Shown: positions 24,029-32,065, counted from the stretch's first letter. The stretch is DNA of 47,608 nucleotides from an uncultured delta proteobacterium (GCA_903911145.1 CAIWCD010000022.1:1-47608); one strand, 5' to 3'. Notes: generated by a model not told the origin, from the letters alone. Numbers and translations are program-made.

Positions 24029-24418
24029 TTAGTCGCTCTTGCTCCGCGACGCCTCACTCTTGCGAGTCACTGCGCGCGGCTTGCGAACGCGAGGACGCCA
24101 GCCCTCCTGCCGCAGCAACTCCTCCTGCAGCGGAAGACATTGCGGCGCGAACGATCCATCCGCGCGGCAGACGCGCCACCAGGGGACATCATCGAGCGAG
24201 CGCAGCGCCCGCACGACCGCGCGCGCACCGTTGGGTACGCCGCAGACGAGCGCGACAGTGCCGTAGCTGAGGGTCGTCCCGCGCGGGATCGCGCGGATCG
24301 CCTCGCGCGCCTTCTGCAGAAACGGAGTGAGCGGCGGACCCGCCACCAGAGCGGGTCCGCGCGTTTCCGGGGAACGGCTCGTCGCGCTCGCTTTCGCCGC
24401 TCCCGTGCGTGCGCGCAT
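24029..24418 (-). CDS. Alkyltransferase-like protein (ATL), Trp in place of active Cys
   Basis: Related to O6-methylguanine-DNA methyltransferase, binding O6-alkylated guanine and flagging it for nucleotide excision repair. Of its 129 residues the DNA-binding domain covers most: FLQKAREAIRAIPRGTTLSYGTVALVCGVPNGARAVVRALRS with the helix-turn-helix and arginine finger region. The repair enzymes have PCHR at the active site; here it is PWWR (in DDVPWWRVCRADGS), so it cannot transfer the alkyl group. Known ATLs have PWHR, so the second Trp is unusual. The basic C-terminus (RPRVRKPRAVTRKSEASRSKSD) may add DNA contacts. It lies in the operon between the deoxynucleoside kinase and the phosphoesterase. 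Confidence 0.88.
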   Translation of the reverse strand: MRARTGAAKASATSRSPETRGPALVAGPPLTPFLQKAREAIRAIPRGTTLSYGTVALVCGVPNGARAVVRALRSLDDVPWWRVCRADGSFAPQCLPLQEELLRQEGWRPRVRKPRAVTRKSEASRSKSD

Positions 24419-24426
24419 GGGCAGAC

Positions 24427-25053
24427 TCAGGCGTCGAGGAACTGCTCGATGCGTCCGAGAAACTCTTCCTTCCCATCGGCCGCGCGGATGTCGAGCTTCG
24501 AGACGTCGAGCGTCGAGACCTCGAGCTTGTACTTGCCGCGCGCGACCTGCGGGAACGTTCGGTAGTACGCGCCGAGCCCGTCGAGGAACTGCTGGCTGAT
24601 GCCCGACTCCTCGACGCGACCGCGCTCGCGAATGCGCCGCCCGAGGATCTCCGTGTCGTTGCACTGGAGATAAATGACCTTGTCCGGCTGGTGCAGATCG
24701 CGATTGAGCCGCTGGAAATATTCCAGATAGAGATCGAGCTCGCGGTCGTCCATGTGCCCGAGCCCGTGCAGGTACTTCGCGAAGATCTCCGGATCCTCGA
24801 GGAGCGTGCGGTCCTGGATGCACGACTTCTTCACGGTGTGGATCAGCTCGTGGTGCTGCGAGCGCTTCATGAGGAATTCGAGCTGCAGCGTGAAGCTCCA
24901 GCGCTTCATGTCGGCGTAGTAGTCGCGCAGGAAGCGGTTGTCGATCACCGGCTCGTCGAAGAGCTCGAACCCGAATCGCTGCGAGATCATCTTGGCGGCC
25001 GTGGTCTTCCCGGCGCCGATGTTTCCTGCGAGGGCGACAAACTGTTTACGCAT
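24427..25053 (-). CDS. Deoxynucleoside kinase
   Basis: Phosphorylates deoxynucleosides to their 5'-monophosphates for nucleotide salvage. The 208 residues include the P-loop ALAGNIGAGKTTAAK, EPVIDNRFLRDYYAD, the DRT-type motif IQDRTLLEDPEIFAKYLHG with the catalytic Asp-Arg, and the lid RRIRERGRVEESG. These match the dNK/dGK family. The start ATG 25053 gives MRKQFVALAGNIGAGK. The gene is 8 bases from its neighbours on each side in the operon. Base specificity (dA, dG, dC or dT) cannot be decided from sequence alone. Confidence 0.93.
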   Translation of the reverse strand: MRKQFVALAGNIGAGKTTAAKMISQRFGFELFDEPVIDNRFLRDYYADMKRWSFTLQLEFLMKRSQHHELIHTVKKSCIQDRTLLEDPEIFAKYLHGLGHMDDRELDLYLEYFQRLNRDLHQPDKVIYLQCNDTEILGRRIRERGRVEESGISQQFLDGLGAYYRTFPQVARGKYKLEVSTLDVSKLDIRAADGKEEFLGRIEQFLDA

Positions 25054-25061
25054 GGTGGCCT

Positions 25062-25388
25062 CTAATACTGCGGAATGCTCGGGTCGACCTGCAGGCTCCA
25101 CGCAGCGATGCCGCCCGCGAGCGAGAGCACGTTGGAGAAGCCCGACGCCTCGAGAAACGCGGCTGAGCGCATCGAGCGCACGCCCGCGTGGCAGTAGGTG
25201 ACGAGCTGCTGGCCGGGAGCGAGCTTGATCTCCTCGAGGCGCTGCGGCAGCTCGTTCATCGGAATCAGCAGGCTGTCTGCGATTCGTGCGGTGTCGTGTT
25301 CCCACTGCTGGCGCACGTCGAGGAGGAGGAACTTCTCGCCCGCGTCGAGGCGTGCGCGCAGTTCGGTCGGCTTGATTTCCAGAGGCAT
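25062..25388 (-). CDS. Single-domain rhodanese (GlpE-like)
   Basis: A 108-residue cytoplasmic sulfurtransferase. The rhodanese fold is complete: LLLDVRQQWEHDTARIADSLLIPMNELPQRL, the active loop TYCHAGVRSMRSAAFLEASGF with Cys in CHAGVRS, and NVLSLAGGIAAW. Cys forms a persulfide and passes sulfur to acceptors such as cyanide or thioredoxin. It is the first gene of the six-gene minus-strand operon. Confidence 0.92.
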   Translation of the reverse strand: MPLEIKPTELRARLDAGEKFLLLDVRQQWEHDTARIADSLLIPMNELPQRLEEIKLAPGQQLVTYCHAGVRSMRSAAFLEASGFSNVLSLAGGIAAWSLQVDPSIPQY

Positions 25389-25546
25389 CGCGCAACGCTC
25401 CTTGAGCAGGAGCCGCGGGTCATAGCGTGATCGTGGCGCGGCTGTCAGCAGAGGAACGCTCTCGACTTAATCGGACTTGCGTTCGCGGCGCTGATCCGCT
25501 TGAAGGTGCAGCGCGCGCGACTTCTTTTCGCGCCGAAGGAGTCACT

Positions 25547-26779
25547 GTGTCCAAGCGCCATGGCAGGAGAGGTCCGAACGAGGGGCAAGCGCCCCGTTCA
25601 GCAGATGGGCAGTCGCACGGCCCGCGCACGAACCCCGCGCACGGAGCGCGCCCGCACGGTGGCGGCCAGCAGCAGAACAAGGGGCCGGGCTGGCTCCAGC
25701 TGCGCGATTCTGTTCGCCGCGATCTCGAGGTTGGCCTGCAGTCGCTCTCGTTTCTCGAGCGGTTCGGCGAGGGGCTCGATGCGCAGCGGCGGCTCTTCGT
25801 CGACTTTCCGCGCATCACTGAAGAGTTGCGCACGGGCGCGATGGAGCGGCTCGCGGGCTCGCTCGAGCGGCTCTATGCGAACGGACAGGGCGCGCTCGAT
25901 CTGACGCGCTTCCTGCGAGATCTCCCTCTGGCGCTCGGACATCTCGCGTCGGCGGAGCTGGCGGCGCGTCGGCAGCAGCTGCAGGCGGCGAGCGCTGCGG
26001 CAGCGAAGCAGGCGACGGCGAAGCCGGCAGCAGCGGGCGAAACTCCCGCCGCCGCGAACGTGATCGAGAGTTCGTCTCCAGCGCAGGCGGACACGGTGGC
26101 GGAGGAAGCTCGAGACGAGAGCGCCGGCGACGCGCAGGCCGCGCCCAGTGCGGACGCGAGCGCTGCTGCGCATTCTGATTCTGAGGCGCACGCGTCTGTC
26201 GCAGAGGCCGCGAATGTGTCCGCTCCCGACGCTTCGGCAGCGACGCACGTCGAGGCAAAGCCCGAGGCGATCTCTCCGCGCGTCGAGTTGCGCACGCGTC
26301 TGCTCGCAGCCGCGCCGCAGCTGAGCAAGGCCGCGGCCGCCTTCCATCGCAACACCGCCACGGTGCGCCGCGCTGCCGGTCCGCGTCGCGCGATTGGTCC
26401 GTGGCGCTCGGATCGCGAAGTGCTCGAGCAGGCCCGCACGGCGATCGAGTTCGCCAACAAGATCTACGACGCGTACGCCGAGGCCTGGGCCGATGCGCCG
26501 CTCGCGAAGAGCGCGGGCGCGGATATGTCCGCCGAGATGGATCGCTTCCTCGCCTGGACGCAGTTGTCGCGCTACGGCGAGGTCGCGCGCACGCAGAGCC
26601 CGTCGCAGAATTCCGCGAGAGCTCACGAAGCGGCGCCCGGCGTGAAGAGCGACAAGGCGGGAGGATCGACGCCTCCTCCTCCGCACGAGCCGGCGGCCGC
26701 GGCCGCAGGGGATGCCTCGGCCGAGACCGTTCCTGCTCCCGAGATCGAAGCTGCCGCGACCGAGGCGACGCCCGCCTGA
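25547..26779 (+). CDS. Unknown Ala-rich protein with two helical domains
   Basis: A 410-residue protein of unknown function. GTG 25547 is preferred because AAGGAG lies at ideal distance; the frame is open 40 codons further upstream with no ribosome site. The basic, Gly/His/Gln-rich N-terminus (SKRHGRRGPNEGQ) leads to a helical domain about residues 45-145 (LRDSVRRDLEVGLQSLSFLERFGEGLDAQ, FLRDLPLALGHLASAELAARRQQLQ). A long Ala/Glu/Ser-rich, probably disordered region follows, then a second helical domain about 250-360 (EQARTAIEFANKIYDAYAEAWADAPLAKS). The tail is again Pro/Ala-rich. No known domain is apparent. It may be a scaffold. Confidence 0.62.
   Translation: MSKRHGRRGPNEGQAPRSADGQSHGPRTNPAHGARPHGGGQQQNKGPGWLQLRDSVRRDLEVGLQSLSFLERFGEGLDAQRRLFVDFPRITEELRTGAMERLAGSLERLYANGQGALDLTRFLRDLPLALGHLASAELAARRQQLQAASAAAAKQATAKPAAAGETPAAANVIESSSPAQADTVAEEARDESAGDAQAAPSADASAAAHSDSEAHASVAEAANVSAPDASAATHVEAKPEAISPRVELRTRLLAAAPQLSKAAAAFHRNTATVRRAAGPRRAIGPWRSDREVLEQARTAIEFANKIYDAYAEAWADAPLAKSAGADMSAEMDRFLAWTQLSRYGEVARTQSPSQNSARAHEAAPGVKSDKAGGSTPPPPHEPAAAAAGDASAETVPAPEIEAAATEATPA
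26136..26156. repeat. Short interspersed repeat, copy 4
   Basis: The 21 bases are identical to 8013-8033, and the flanks (GCGC before, GAGCGCT after) are also shared. Here they are within the disordered coding region of the Ala-rich protein (AQAAPSADAS). Confidence 0.45.
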
Positions 26780-26801
26780 AGTCCGGTGTGACGCGAATCG
26801 A

Positions 26802-28142
26802 TCAGAATGCGATATGCGCTCGCCCGGTGAAGATATTCACCGGGCCGCGCGCGCGATTGAAGCCCGGATCGATCACCGGTTGATATGTGCCGATGAATGA
26901 GATCGTTTGGTTGAGCGCGACTCGATAGTAGAGCTCGCCGAGTAGCTCGAGTCCGTATTCGAGCGCGCCGTCGCCGATGATGAACCCCAGCCCCCCATTG
27001 GCGAGATATGCCCGGTGCGCGGCGGAGAGCCCGCTCGCCACCACGGCCGCGCCGAGTTCGTCGTCGGGCCGCTTCCAGCGCGATCCATTCACGACCAGTC
27101 CCACCGCGAGCGATTGATCGATCTCGGTATAGGCCCACGTCTCGTTCTGCCCGTCGTTCCAGCTCAGGCGCGCGAAGGCCGAGAGGGTATTGCTCAACAG
27201 TTGCTCGGCACTGGCGGCGAACCCAAACTTGGTGCGCCCGAAGGCGCGGTTCGCGATGACGTCGGGAGCCTGCCCGGGCTGCGCGGCGGCGACCGATTCG
27301 CGATAGTTCCCCATATCCGCATCATTCAAATAGAGCATCAGCCGCGCGGCTCCCTTGCGACCAAAGAGGGAATAACGGGCCTCACCCTCGAGCGCGAATG
27401 CGCGCGCTTTGCTGATATCCCACTCCATATCGATTCCATTTGCGCTCTTCGGCTCGAGAAACATCCCGCCGCGCAGGCTCCACCAGTCGACGCTCAGGTC
27501 GGCCGCGATACCCCAGGTATATCCGCGGGTATCGGCCGGGTAATCGAACGCACCCGAGGCGAAGAGGCCCCAGGAGAGGAAACGCGTATGGGGATCGTTC
27601 GAGAGCGGCTCGTTGTCGACGATGTCGGTGGCGGTGAACTTTCCAATCGTGACGGTGAGCCGATCGTGATCGCGCGTCAGGCCAAGCTGGTTCGCTCCCG
27701 CCGAGATCTGCTCGCTGTCTCCACCGAGTCCAAATGTCTGCCGATAGAAGAGCCGCCCTGGCACCAGCGTCGGCGTCGGGTCGCCGACGCGATAGACCTC
27801 TCCGCTGGGAAACGCTGCGATTCCTTCGGTTGAGGAAAGCCCGCGGCCCCCGGCGACCTCGGGCTGGAAATAGACCTCGGCGCCTTTCCAGAGCCGCGCA
27901 CCGGCGAAGATATCCATCACCACCGAGGTGGCTGCTTCCGCGCCGCTCTGCAGGCTGTGCTCGCCGGAATAGACGGCCGCAAACGCGGGGTGGGCCTGCA
28001 CTGCGACGGTGGCCTGGAAATGGAGCGAGAAGCGCTCGTCTGTTGCTGGTGCGTCGGCGGTTGTCGCCTCCTGCGCGCGCACAGCGGTCGCAGAGAGCAT
28101 CGTGAGGACCAGCAGCAGTGGTCTGGAATGAACTGCACGCAT
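26802..28142 (-). CDS. Carbohydrate-selective porin, OprB family
   Basis: An outer-membrane beta-barrel of 446 residues that admits sugars. MRAVHSRPLLLVLTMLSATAVRAQE is a signal peptide. The protein alternates hydrophobic and polar residues as a barrel does and ends in Phe. Diagnostic OprB segments are DIFAGARLWKGAEVYFQPEVAGGRGLSSTEGIAAFPSGEVYR, LGLTRDHDRLTVTIGKFTATDIVDNEPLSNDPHTRFLSWGLFASGAFDYPADTRGYTWG and the C-terminal LNQTISFIGTYQPVIDPGFNRARGPVNIFTGRAH. These are close to the OprB/pfam04966 consensus. No inner-membrane sugar transporter is adjacent. It converges with the preceding unknown gene. Confidence 0.9.
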   Translation of the reverse strand: MRAVHSRPLLLVLTMLSATAVRAQEATTADAPATDERFSLHFQATVAVQAHPAFAAVYSGEHSLQSGAEAATSVVMDIFAGARLWKGAEVYFQPEVAGGRGLSSTEGIAAFPSGEVYRVGDPTPTLVPGRLFYRQTFGLGGDSEQISAGANQLGLTRDHDRLTVTIGKFTATDIVDNEPLSNDPHTRFLSWGLFASGAFDYPADTRGYTWGIAADLSVDWWSLRGGMFLEPKSANGIDMEWDISKARAFALEGEARYSLFGRKGAARLMLYLNDADMGNYRESVAAAQPGQAPDVIANRAFGRTKFGFAASAEQLLSNTLSAFARLSWNDGQNETWAYTEIDQSLAVGLVVNGSRWKRPDDELGAAVVASGLSAAHRAYLANGGLGFIIGDGALEYGLELLGELYYRVALNQTISFIGTYQPVIDPGFNRARGPVNIFTGRAHIAF

Positions 28143-28278
28143 GGTTTGCTCTTTCGTGCGCGCGACTGCCCTCGAGAGAAGGAGCGCGCACCCGGCGGGC
28201 CGTATGCGCTGTCGCTCTCGGATGAGTCAAGCGGATTTCTCGAAACAGTCGCGCGCTCTCTGCGCTCGACGGGAGTTG

Positions 28279-28287
28279 TGCTAAGTA
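28279..28287 (+). promoter_or_regulatory. Extended -10 promoter element of the E1 operon
   Basis: TGCTAAGTA matches the extended -10 pattern seen at 13578 and 33686. It lies 42 bases before the GTG start of the E1 alpha gene, in the gap to the divergent porin gene. Confidence 0.4.
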
Positions 28288-28328
28288 CCCGCCCGCTCGT
28301 AAACCCCTTCGCCCTCTCAGGACGCCCT

Positions 28329-29324
28329 GTGCCCGACGACACCGCGCTCCCTCCCGAACTCCAGCTTCGCATCCACGATCTGATGGTCCGCGCCCGCGTC
28401 CTCGAGGAGCGGCTCATCCAGATGTACAAGCAGGGCGACGGATACTTCTGGATTGGCGGCCCCGGCGAGGAGGCGTTCAACGTTCCGCTCGGCCTGCTCA
28501 TCCACAAGGGGCAAGGGCCGCAGTTTGATTACCTTCATTTTCATTACCGGCAGAGCGCGACGATGCTCGCGCTCGGCGCAGACCCGATCGATTCGCTGCG
28601 GCAGATGAAGAACACCGCAACCGATCCCTATTCGGGCGGGCGCAACTTCTCGAACCATTACAGCAAGCGGGAATGGAACGTCGTGCCGGTGACGTCGACC
28701 ATCGAGACGCAATACTCGATGGCGCCGGGGACCGCGATGGCGCAGAAGCGCGCGGGCGGCAAGGGAATCACCATCGTGACGGGAGGCGATGCAGGTACGG
28801 CCGAAGGCGACTTCGCGACCTGCCTTGTCTGGTCGTCGCGCCCCGCAAACCCGCTCCCCGTGCTGATGATCGTGACGAACAACAAATGGGGGATCTCGAC
28901 CGCGAGCGAAGGACAGCACGGCGAGAAGACGATCGCCGATCGCGGTCGTGCATTTGGCATCGAGAGCAAGACGATCGACGGGAATGATCCGGAGCGCTGC
29001 TATCGCGAGATTCAAGCGGCGATGGAATATGTCCGCACGACGCGCAAGCCGTTCCTGATTGAATCGATGGTATCGCGGCTCTATGGGCATAGCTCGGCGA
29101 GCGGCGCCAATCCGGTGCTCGATGAAGGGGATTGCCTGAAGGGCTTCGAGGCGAAGCTCGAGAAGCGCGGGTTATTAACGCGCGCGAAGATGGACGCGAT
29201 GCGCGCGGCCTATACGACCGAGCTGCAGGAGGCGCACAAGGTGGTGCGCGCTGAGCCGCAGCCCGACGGAAGCACGATCTTCGATCACATCTTCCAGACC
29301 CGCGATCTCGTTCGCGGCGGGTAG
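28329..29324 (+). CDS. 2-oxoacid dehydrogenase E1 component, alpha subunit
   Basis: Thiamine-diphosphate-dependent decarboxylase subunit of a branched-chain or pyruvate-type dehydrogenase complex; 331 residues. GTG 28329 is chosen because AGGA lies 6 bases upstream. The TPP-binding motif GDAGTAEGDFATCLVWSS...NNKWGIS is complete, HFHYRQSATMLALG carries the entry-site residues, and SRLYGHSSASGANP is the phosphorylation-loop region of the family. The likeness is greater to branched-chain 2-oxoacid E1. Two adjacent leucines near 29172 are TTA codons. It is followed 8 bases later by the beta subunit gene, so they are co-translated. Confidence 0.92.
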   Translation: MPDDTALPPELQLRIHDLMVRARVLEERLIQMYKQGDGYFWIGGPGEEAFNVPLGLLIHKGQGPQFDYLHFHYRQSATMLALGADPIDSLRQMKNTATDPYSGGRNFSNHYSKREWNVVPVTSTIETQYSMAPGTAMAQKRAGGKGITIVTGGDAGTAEGDFATCLVWSSRPANPLPVLMIVTNNKWGISTASEGQHGEKTIADRGRAFGIESKTIDGNDPERCYREIQAAMEYVRTTRKPFLIESMVSRLYGHSSASGANPVLDEGDCLKGFEAKLEKRGLLTRAKMDAMRAAYTTELQEAHKVVRAEPQPDGSTIFDHIFQTRDLVRGG

Positions 29325-29332
29325 GAGTCGAT

Positions 29333-30403
29333 ATGTCCAATATGGTTCAAGCCATTCGCATGGCGCTGCACGTTGCCGAAGAGCGCCACGGACTCAACGA
29401 TGTCTTCGGCGAGGATGTCGGCCCGCCGCTCGGCGGCGCATTCACCGCGACGCAAGGGCTTCGCACGTCGTGGAACTCGCCTCTCGATGAGCGCGGAATT
29501 GTCGGCGCGGCCATCGGCCTGGGCCTCGCGGGCTCGCGCAACGTCGCCGAGGTTCAATTCTGCGATTACATCTTCAATACGATCGATCTGCTCAAGCTCG
29601 GCGGGATGATCTCGTGGGGCTCGAACGGCGATTGGAACTGCCCGACGACTATCATGACGCCCGTGGGCTCGGGGATTCGCGGCAGCATCTACCACTCGCA
29701 TTCGTTCGACGCGACGGCGACGCATATCCAGGGATTCAAGATCGCGATCCCGTCGCGGCCGCTCGATGCCTATGGGCTTCTGCTCTCGTGCATTGTCGAT
29801 CCGAACCCCTGCCTGTTCCTGATTCCCAAGGCGTTGATGCGCACGCGCTCGGCGCCGGGTGAAGAGATCCCGGGCGTCGATGTCGATGACCGCGCGCTCT
29901 CGAAGATGATCGATGCACCGCTCGGCGACCGCACGAAGTGGACGTCGCAGTGGCCGAATACTCCCGACCTCTTTATCCCGCTCGGCGAGGGGCGCACGGT
30001 CCGTCCGGGCCGCGACGTTACGGTCGTCAGTTATGGGCGCATGCTTCCTCTCTGCGCAAAGGCCGCAGATGATCTCGCGCTCGAGAGCAATGGCGCGATC
30101 GACGCCGAGGTCATCGACCTGCGTTCGCTCTGTCCGCTCGACTGGCCGCGCATCAAGGAGAGCGTCAAGCGCACGGGCCGTGTGCTGTTCGTCAATGAGG
30201 ATATCGAGGTGACGAACTTCGGCGAGCACCTGCTGCGGCGCACGGTGGACGAGCTGTTCTATGAGCTGCTCGCGCCGCCCAGGGTGCTTGCGGGATCGGC
30301 GACGCCGGGGATTGGGCTTGCGGATAATCTCGAGGCAGCGTCGGTGCCGCAATTGGCGGGCATTGCGGCGGCGATTCGGGATTTGGCGAAGCACCAGCCG
30401 TAG
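29333..30403 (+). CDS. 2-oxoacid dehydrogenase E1 component, beta subunit
   Basis: Pairs with the alpha subunit to form the heterotetrameric E1; 356 residues. FGEDVGPPLGGAFTATQGL, SPLDERGIVGAAIGLGLAGSRNVAEVQFCDYIFNTIDLL and the C-terminal DLRSLCPLDWPRIKESVKRTGRVLFVNED are typical. The segment GSGIRGSIYHSHSFDATATHIQGFKI corresponds to the usual GAQHSQ-like active loop; the second His replaces Gln. The start ATG 29333 follows TAGGAG that overlaps the alpha stop. No E2 or E3 gene follows: an inverted repeat and a minus-strand gene come next, so the rest of the complex must be encoded elsewhere. Confidence 0.92.
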   Translation: MSNMVQAIRMALHVAEERHGLNDVFGEDVGPPLGGAFTATQGLRTSWNSPLDERGIVGAAIGLGLAGSRNVAEVQFCDYIFNTIDLLKLGGMISWGSNGDWNCPTTIMTPVGSGIRGSIYHSHSFDATATHIQGFKIAIPSRPLDAYGLLLSCIVDPNPCLFLIPKALMRTRSAPGEEIPGVDVDDRALSKMIDAPLGDRTKWTSQWPNTPDLFIPLGEGRTVRPGRDVTVVSYGRMLPLCAKAADDLALESNGAIDAEVIDLRSLCPLDWPRIKESVKRTGRVLFVNEDIEVTNFGEHLLRRTVDELFYELLAPPRVLAGSATPGIGLADNLEAASVPQLAGIAAAIRDLAKHQP

Positions 30404-30408
30404 AGTGC

Positions 30409-30537
30409 GCAGCGGGGCACCGGGTATTGCGGCCGTGCTCAAACATGCATCCGCGGCCGCGCGTGGTTGCTCATAATGACGTTATATAGGGCCGCTCCTG
30501 AACTGCGCGCGGCCGCAATACCCGGCTGCCCCGCTGC
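30409..30537 (+). repeat. Structured inverted repeat, type A copy 2
   Basis: The left arm (30409-30434) and right arm (30511-30537) pair over 26 bases without a mismatch; only one C on the right strand, after GGCCGCAATACCCGG, is unpaired. The inner strands CCGTGCTCAAACATGCATCC and GCCGCTCCTGAACTGCGCGC are nearly the same as in the copy at 6004-6131, while the outer stem has changed on both sides (GTATTGC/GCAATAC here, TGGTGG/CCACCA there). GCGGCC and GGCCGC allow an inner stem around an AT-rich core containing ATAATGACGTTAT. It starts 5 bases after the E1 beta stop. Confidence 0.86.
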
Positions 30538-30585
30538 TTATCCTGGGGGGACGGCGCAGGGATATTCTGGGTTATCGTTGCGCGC

Positions 30586-30999
30586 CTAATTCGTCGTCGC
30601 GTCGGCACGCTTTCGCCGGATCTCGCAGGCGGTCAGGCCCAGCGCGGTCGAGATGCGTTGGCGGTGTTTCGCGATCAGCCGGTAGCAGAGATTAGAAAAC
30701 TGCCTGAGCACGGGGAGCATCATTAAGTATCCCGCGACGCGAAAGACGGCTGCGCGCCGGCCGGGGAGGGTGCGCAGGAGTTGGGCGATGGCATCGGCGC
30801 GGGTTCTTGTGGTGCCGGTCGATTGATTGACGACGTAGATGGTATCCGCGGCCTGTGCGCGGTCGACGCTCTGCGGGAGCTCGTTCGCTTGATTGCCGAT
30901 GAACTCGAACTGAGCGCGCAGGTCGCGACGCTGCAGCCACGTGACGCACGCGAGGCAGATGCCGCAGCTCTCGTCGAAGATGATGGTCAATCTCTCCAT
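30586..30999 (-). CDS. DCC-family thiol-disulfide oxidoreductase-like protein (DUF393)
   Basis: A small cytoplasmic protein of 137 residues of the DCC1-like (DUF393) family, related to thioredoxin. The N-terminal IIFDESCGICLACVTWLQRRD contains the expected CxxC (CGIC) after a strand, and the latter half has AVFRVAGYLMMLPVLRQFSNLCYRLIAKHRQRIS, the family's predicted helical region. The family motif is usually YDGxCxxC; here it is FDESCGIC. The substrate is unknown in the family. It lies alone on the minus strand. Confidence 0.85.
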   Translation of the reverse strand: MERLTIIFDESCGICLACVTWLQRRDLRAQFEFIGNQANELPQSVDRAQAADTIYVVNQSTGTTRTRADAIAQLLRTLPGRRAAVFRVAGYLMMLPVLRQFSNLCYRLIAKHRQRISTALGLTACEIRRKRADATTN

Positions 31000-31085
31000 T
31001 CAGGTTGAGCATAACCGGCGCGAGTTGCGGACGCTCTCGGTCGAATTCTTTCGTTTGCCGCGCGCGGTGGTAATCAGGCTGCGAT

Positions 31086-31580
31086 ATGTCGGTCGAATCC
31101 TCCAGCGTATGCGCCCGCTGCGCGGCCCAGGGGACCTCCTGCTGCGTGAGCGTCGAAGGCGTCTCGGGGCCGCCGCTGACGCCTGCGGATATCGAGCGGA
31201 TATCCACTGCGACGGGGCGCGCAGCGACGGAGTTTGTCGTCGAGCGGGAGGTCGACCTCATTGAGCATCTCGCGTGGGAGCAGGACGATCCGGCGACGCG
31301 CGGGCTGGTGCGCGAAGGGCGCGTGCGGTCGCTGGCGCGGCGCGGGGACGAGTGCATATTTCTCTCGGCAAACGGCTGCGAACTCGGCAGCGCCCGCCCG
31401 CTGCTCTGCCAGAGATTTCCCTTCATGCGCGTGAACGGAGTGATTGACGTCAAGCCGGGCGGGTTCTGCCTCGCGGTTGATGAAGCGGCAGATCTGCCGC
31501 AGTTGTTGACGATGCTGGGAACGGGCCGCAAGCAGCTGCAGGCGATCGACGAGCAGTTGCAGCGCGAACTCACGAAATAG
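31086..31580 (+). CDS. YkgJ-family cysteine cluster protein
   Basis: A 164-residue protein of the YkgJ/UPF0153 group, thought to bind iron or zinc through a Cx2CxnCC cluster. Seen here are VCARCAAQGTSCCVS at the N-terminus and CIFLSANGCELGSARPLLCQRFPF in the middle, both diagnostic. The family's function is not established. The start ATG at 31086 is divergent from the DCC gene with an 86-base gap. Confidence 0.88.
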   Translation: MSVESSSVCARCAAQGTSCCVSVEGVSGPPLTPADIERISTATGRAATEFVVEREVDLIEHLAWEQDDPATRGLVREGRVRSLARRGDECIFLSANGCELGSARPLLCQRFPFMRVNGVIDVKPGGFCLAVDEAADLPQLLTMLGTGRKQLQAIDEQLQRELTK

Positions 31581-31611
31581 TCGTCGGCAGATAGCAGGAC
31601 GCGCGCGCTTC

Positions 31612-31617
31612 TAATAT
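31612..31617 (+). promoter_or_regulatory. Putative -10 close to a start codon
   Basis: TAATAT lies only 9 bases before the ATG at 31627. If used, transcription would begin at or very near the start codon, giving a leaderless or nearly leaderless mRNA. No ribosome-binding site is seen in between. Confidence 0.4.
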
Positions 31618-31626
31618 GCTCGTCCT

Positions 31627-32040
31627 ATGAAACTCCATGCGCTCATTGCCTCCGCGCTCCTGTCGTTCGTCCCCGCCGCGGTTGCAGACGAGGCGGGAAG
31701 CGGTGATGAAGCGGCGCTCGCAAAGACCCAGCAGTTATTGAGGGACCCGGCCAAGCGGAGCGCGGCGACGCGCGGAGATGCTGCTGCCACCGCTGCAGAT
31801 GCGCAGGTGCGCACGGTCGCCAAAAGCGACGCGGATACCCAGGCAATATATGACCTATCGGCCGATGTCATGGCGACGCTGGTGGAGTTGACGGGCGGCG
31901 ATGCGGCGAAGATGGCCAATCTTCTTGAAGAGGCGAAGTCCCATCCCGAGAAGCTGGCTGAGAAGTTCACGCCGCAGCAACGCGCGAAGCTCGAGCAGAT
32001 CGCGAAGCAGATCGAGTCGTCGGGGAAGTCGGCGAAGTAG
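31627..32040 (+). CDS. Small periplasmic protein, unknown function
   Basis: A 137-residue exported protein starting MKLHALIASALLSFVPAAVADEAG, a signal peptide with cleavage near AVAD. The rest is rich in Ala, Asp and Lys and predicted helical (TQAIYDLSADVMATLVELTGGDAAKMANLLEEAKSHPEKLAEKFTPQQRAKLEQIAKQIE). No known domain. The gene converges with amtB. Confidence 0.7.
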   Translation: MKLHALIASALLSFVPAAVADEAGSGDEAALAKTQQLLRDPAKRSAATRGDAAATAADAQVRTVAKSDADTQAIYDLSADVMATLVELTGGDAAKMANLLEEAKSHPEKLAEKFTPQQRAKLEQIAKQIESSGKSAK

Positions 32041-32065
32041 CGCCTGTCGCTGCGGCGGTTGTCCG

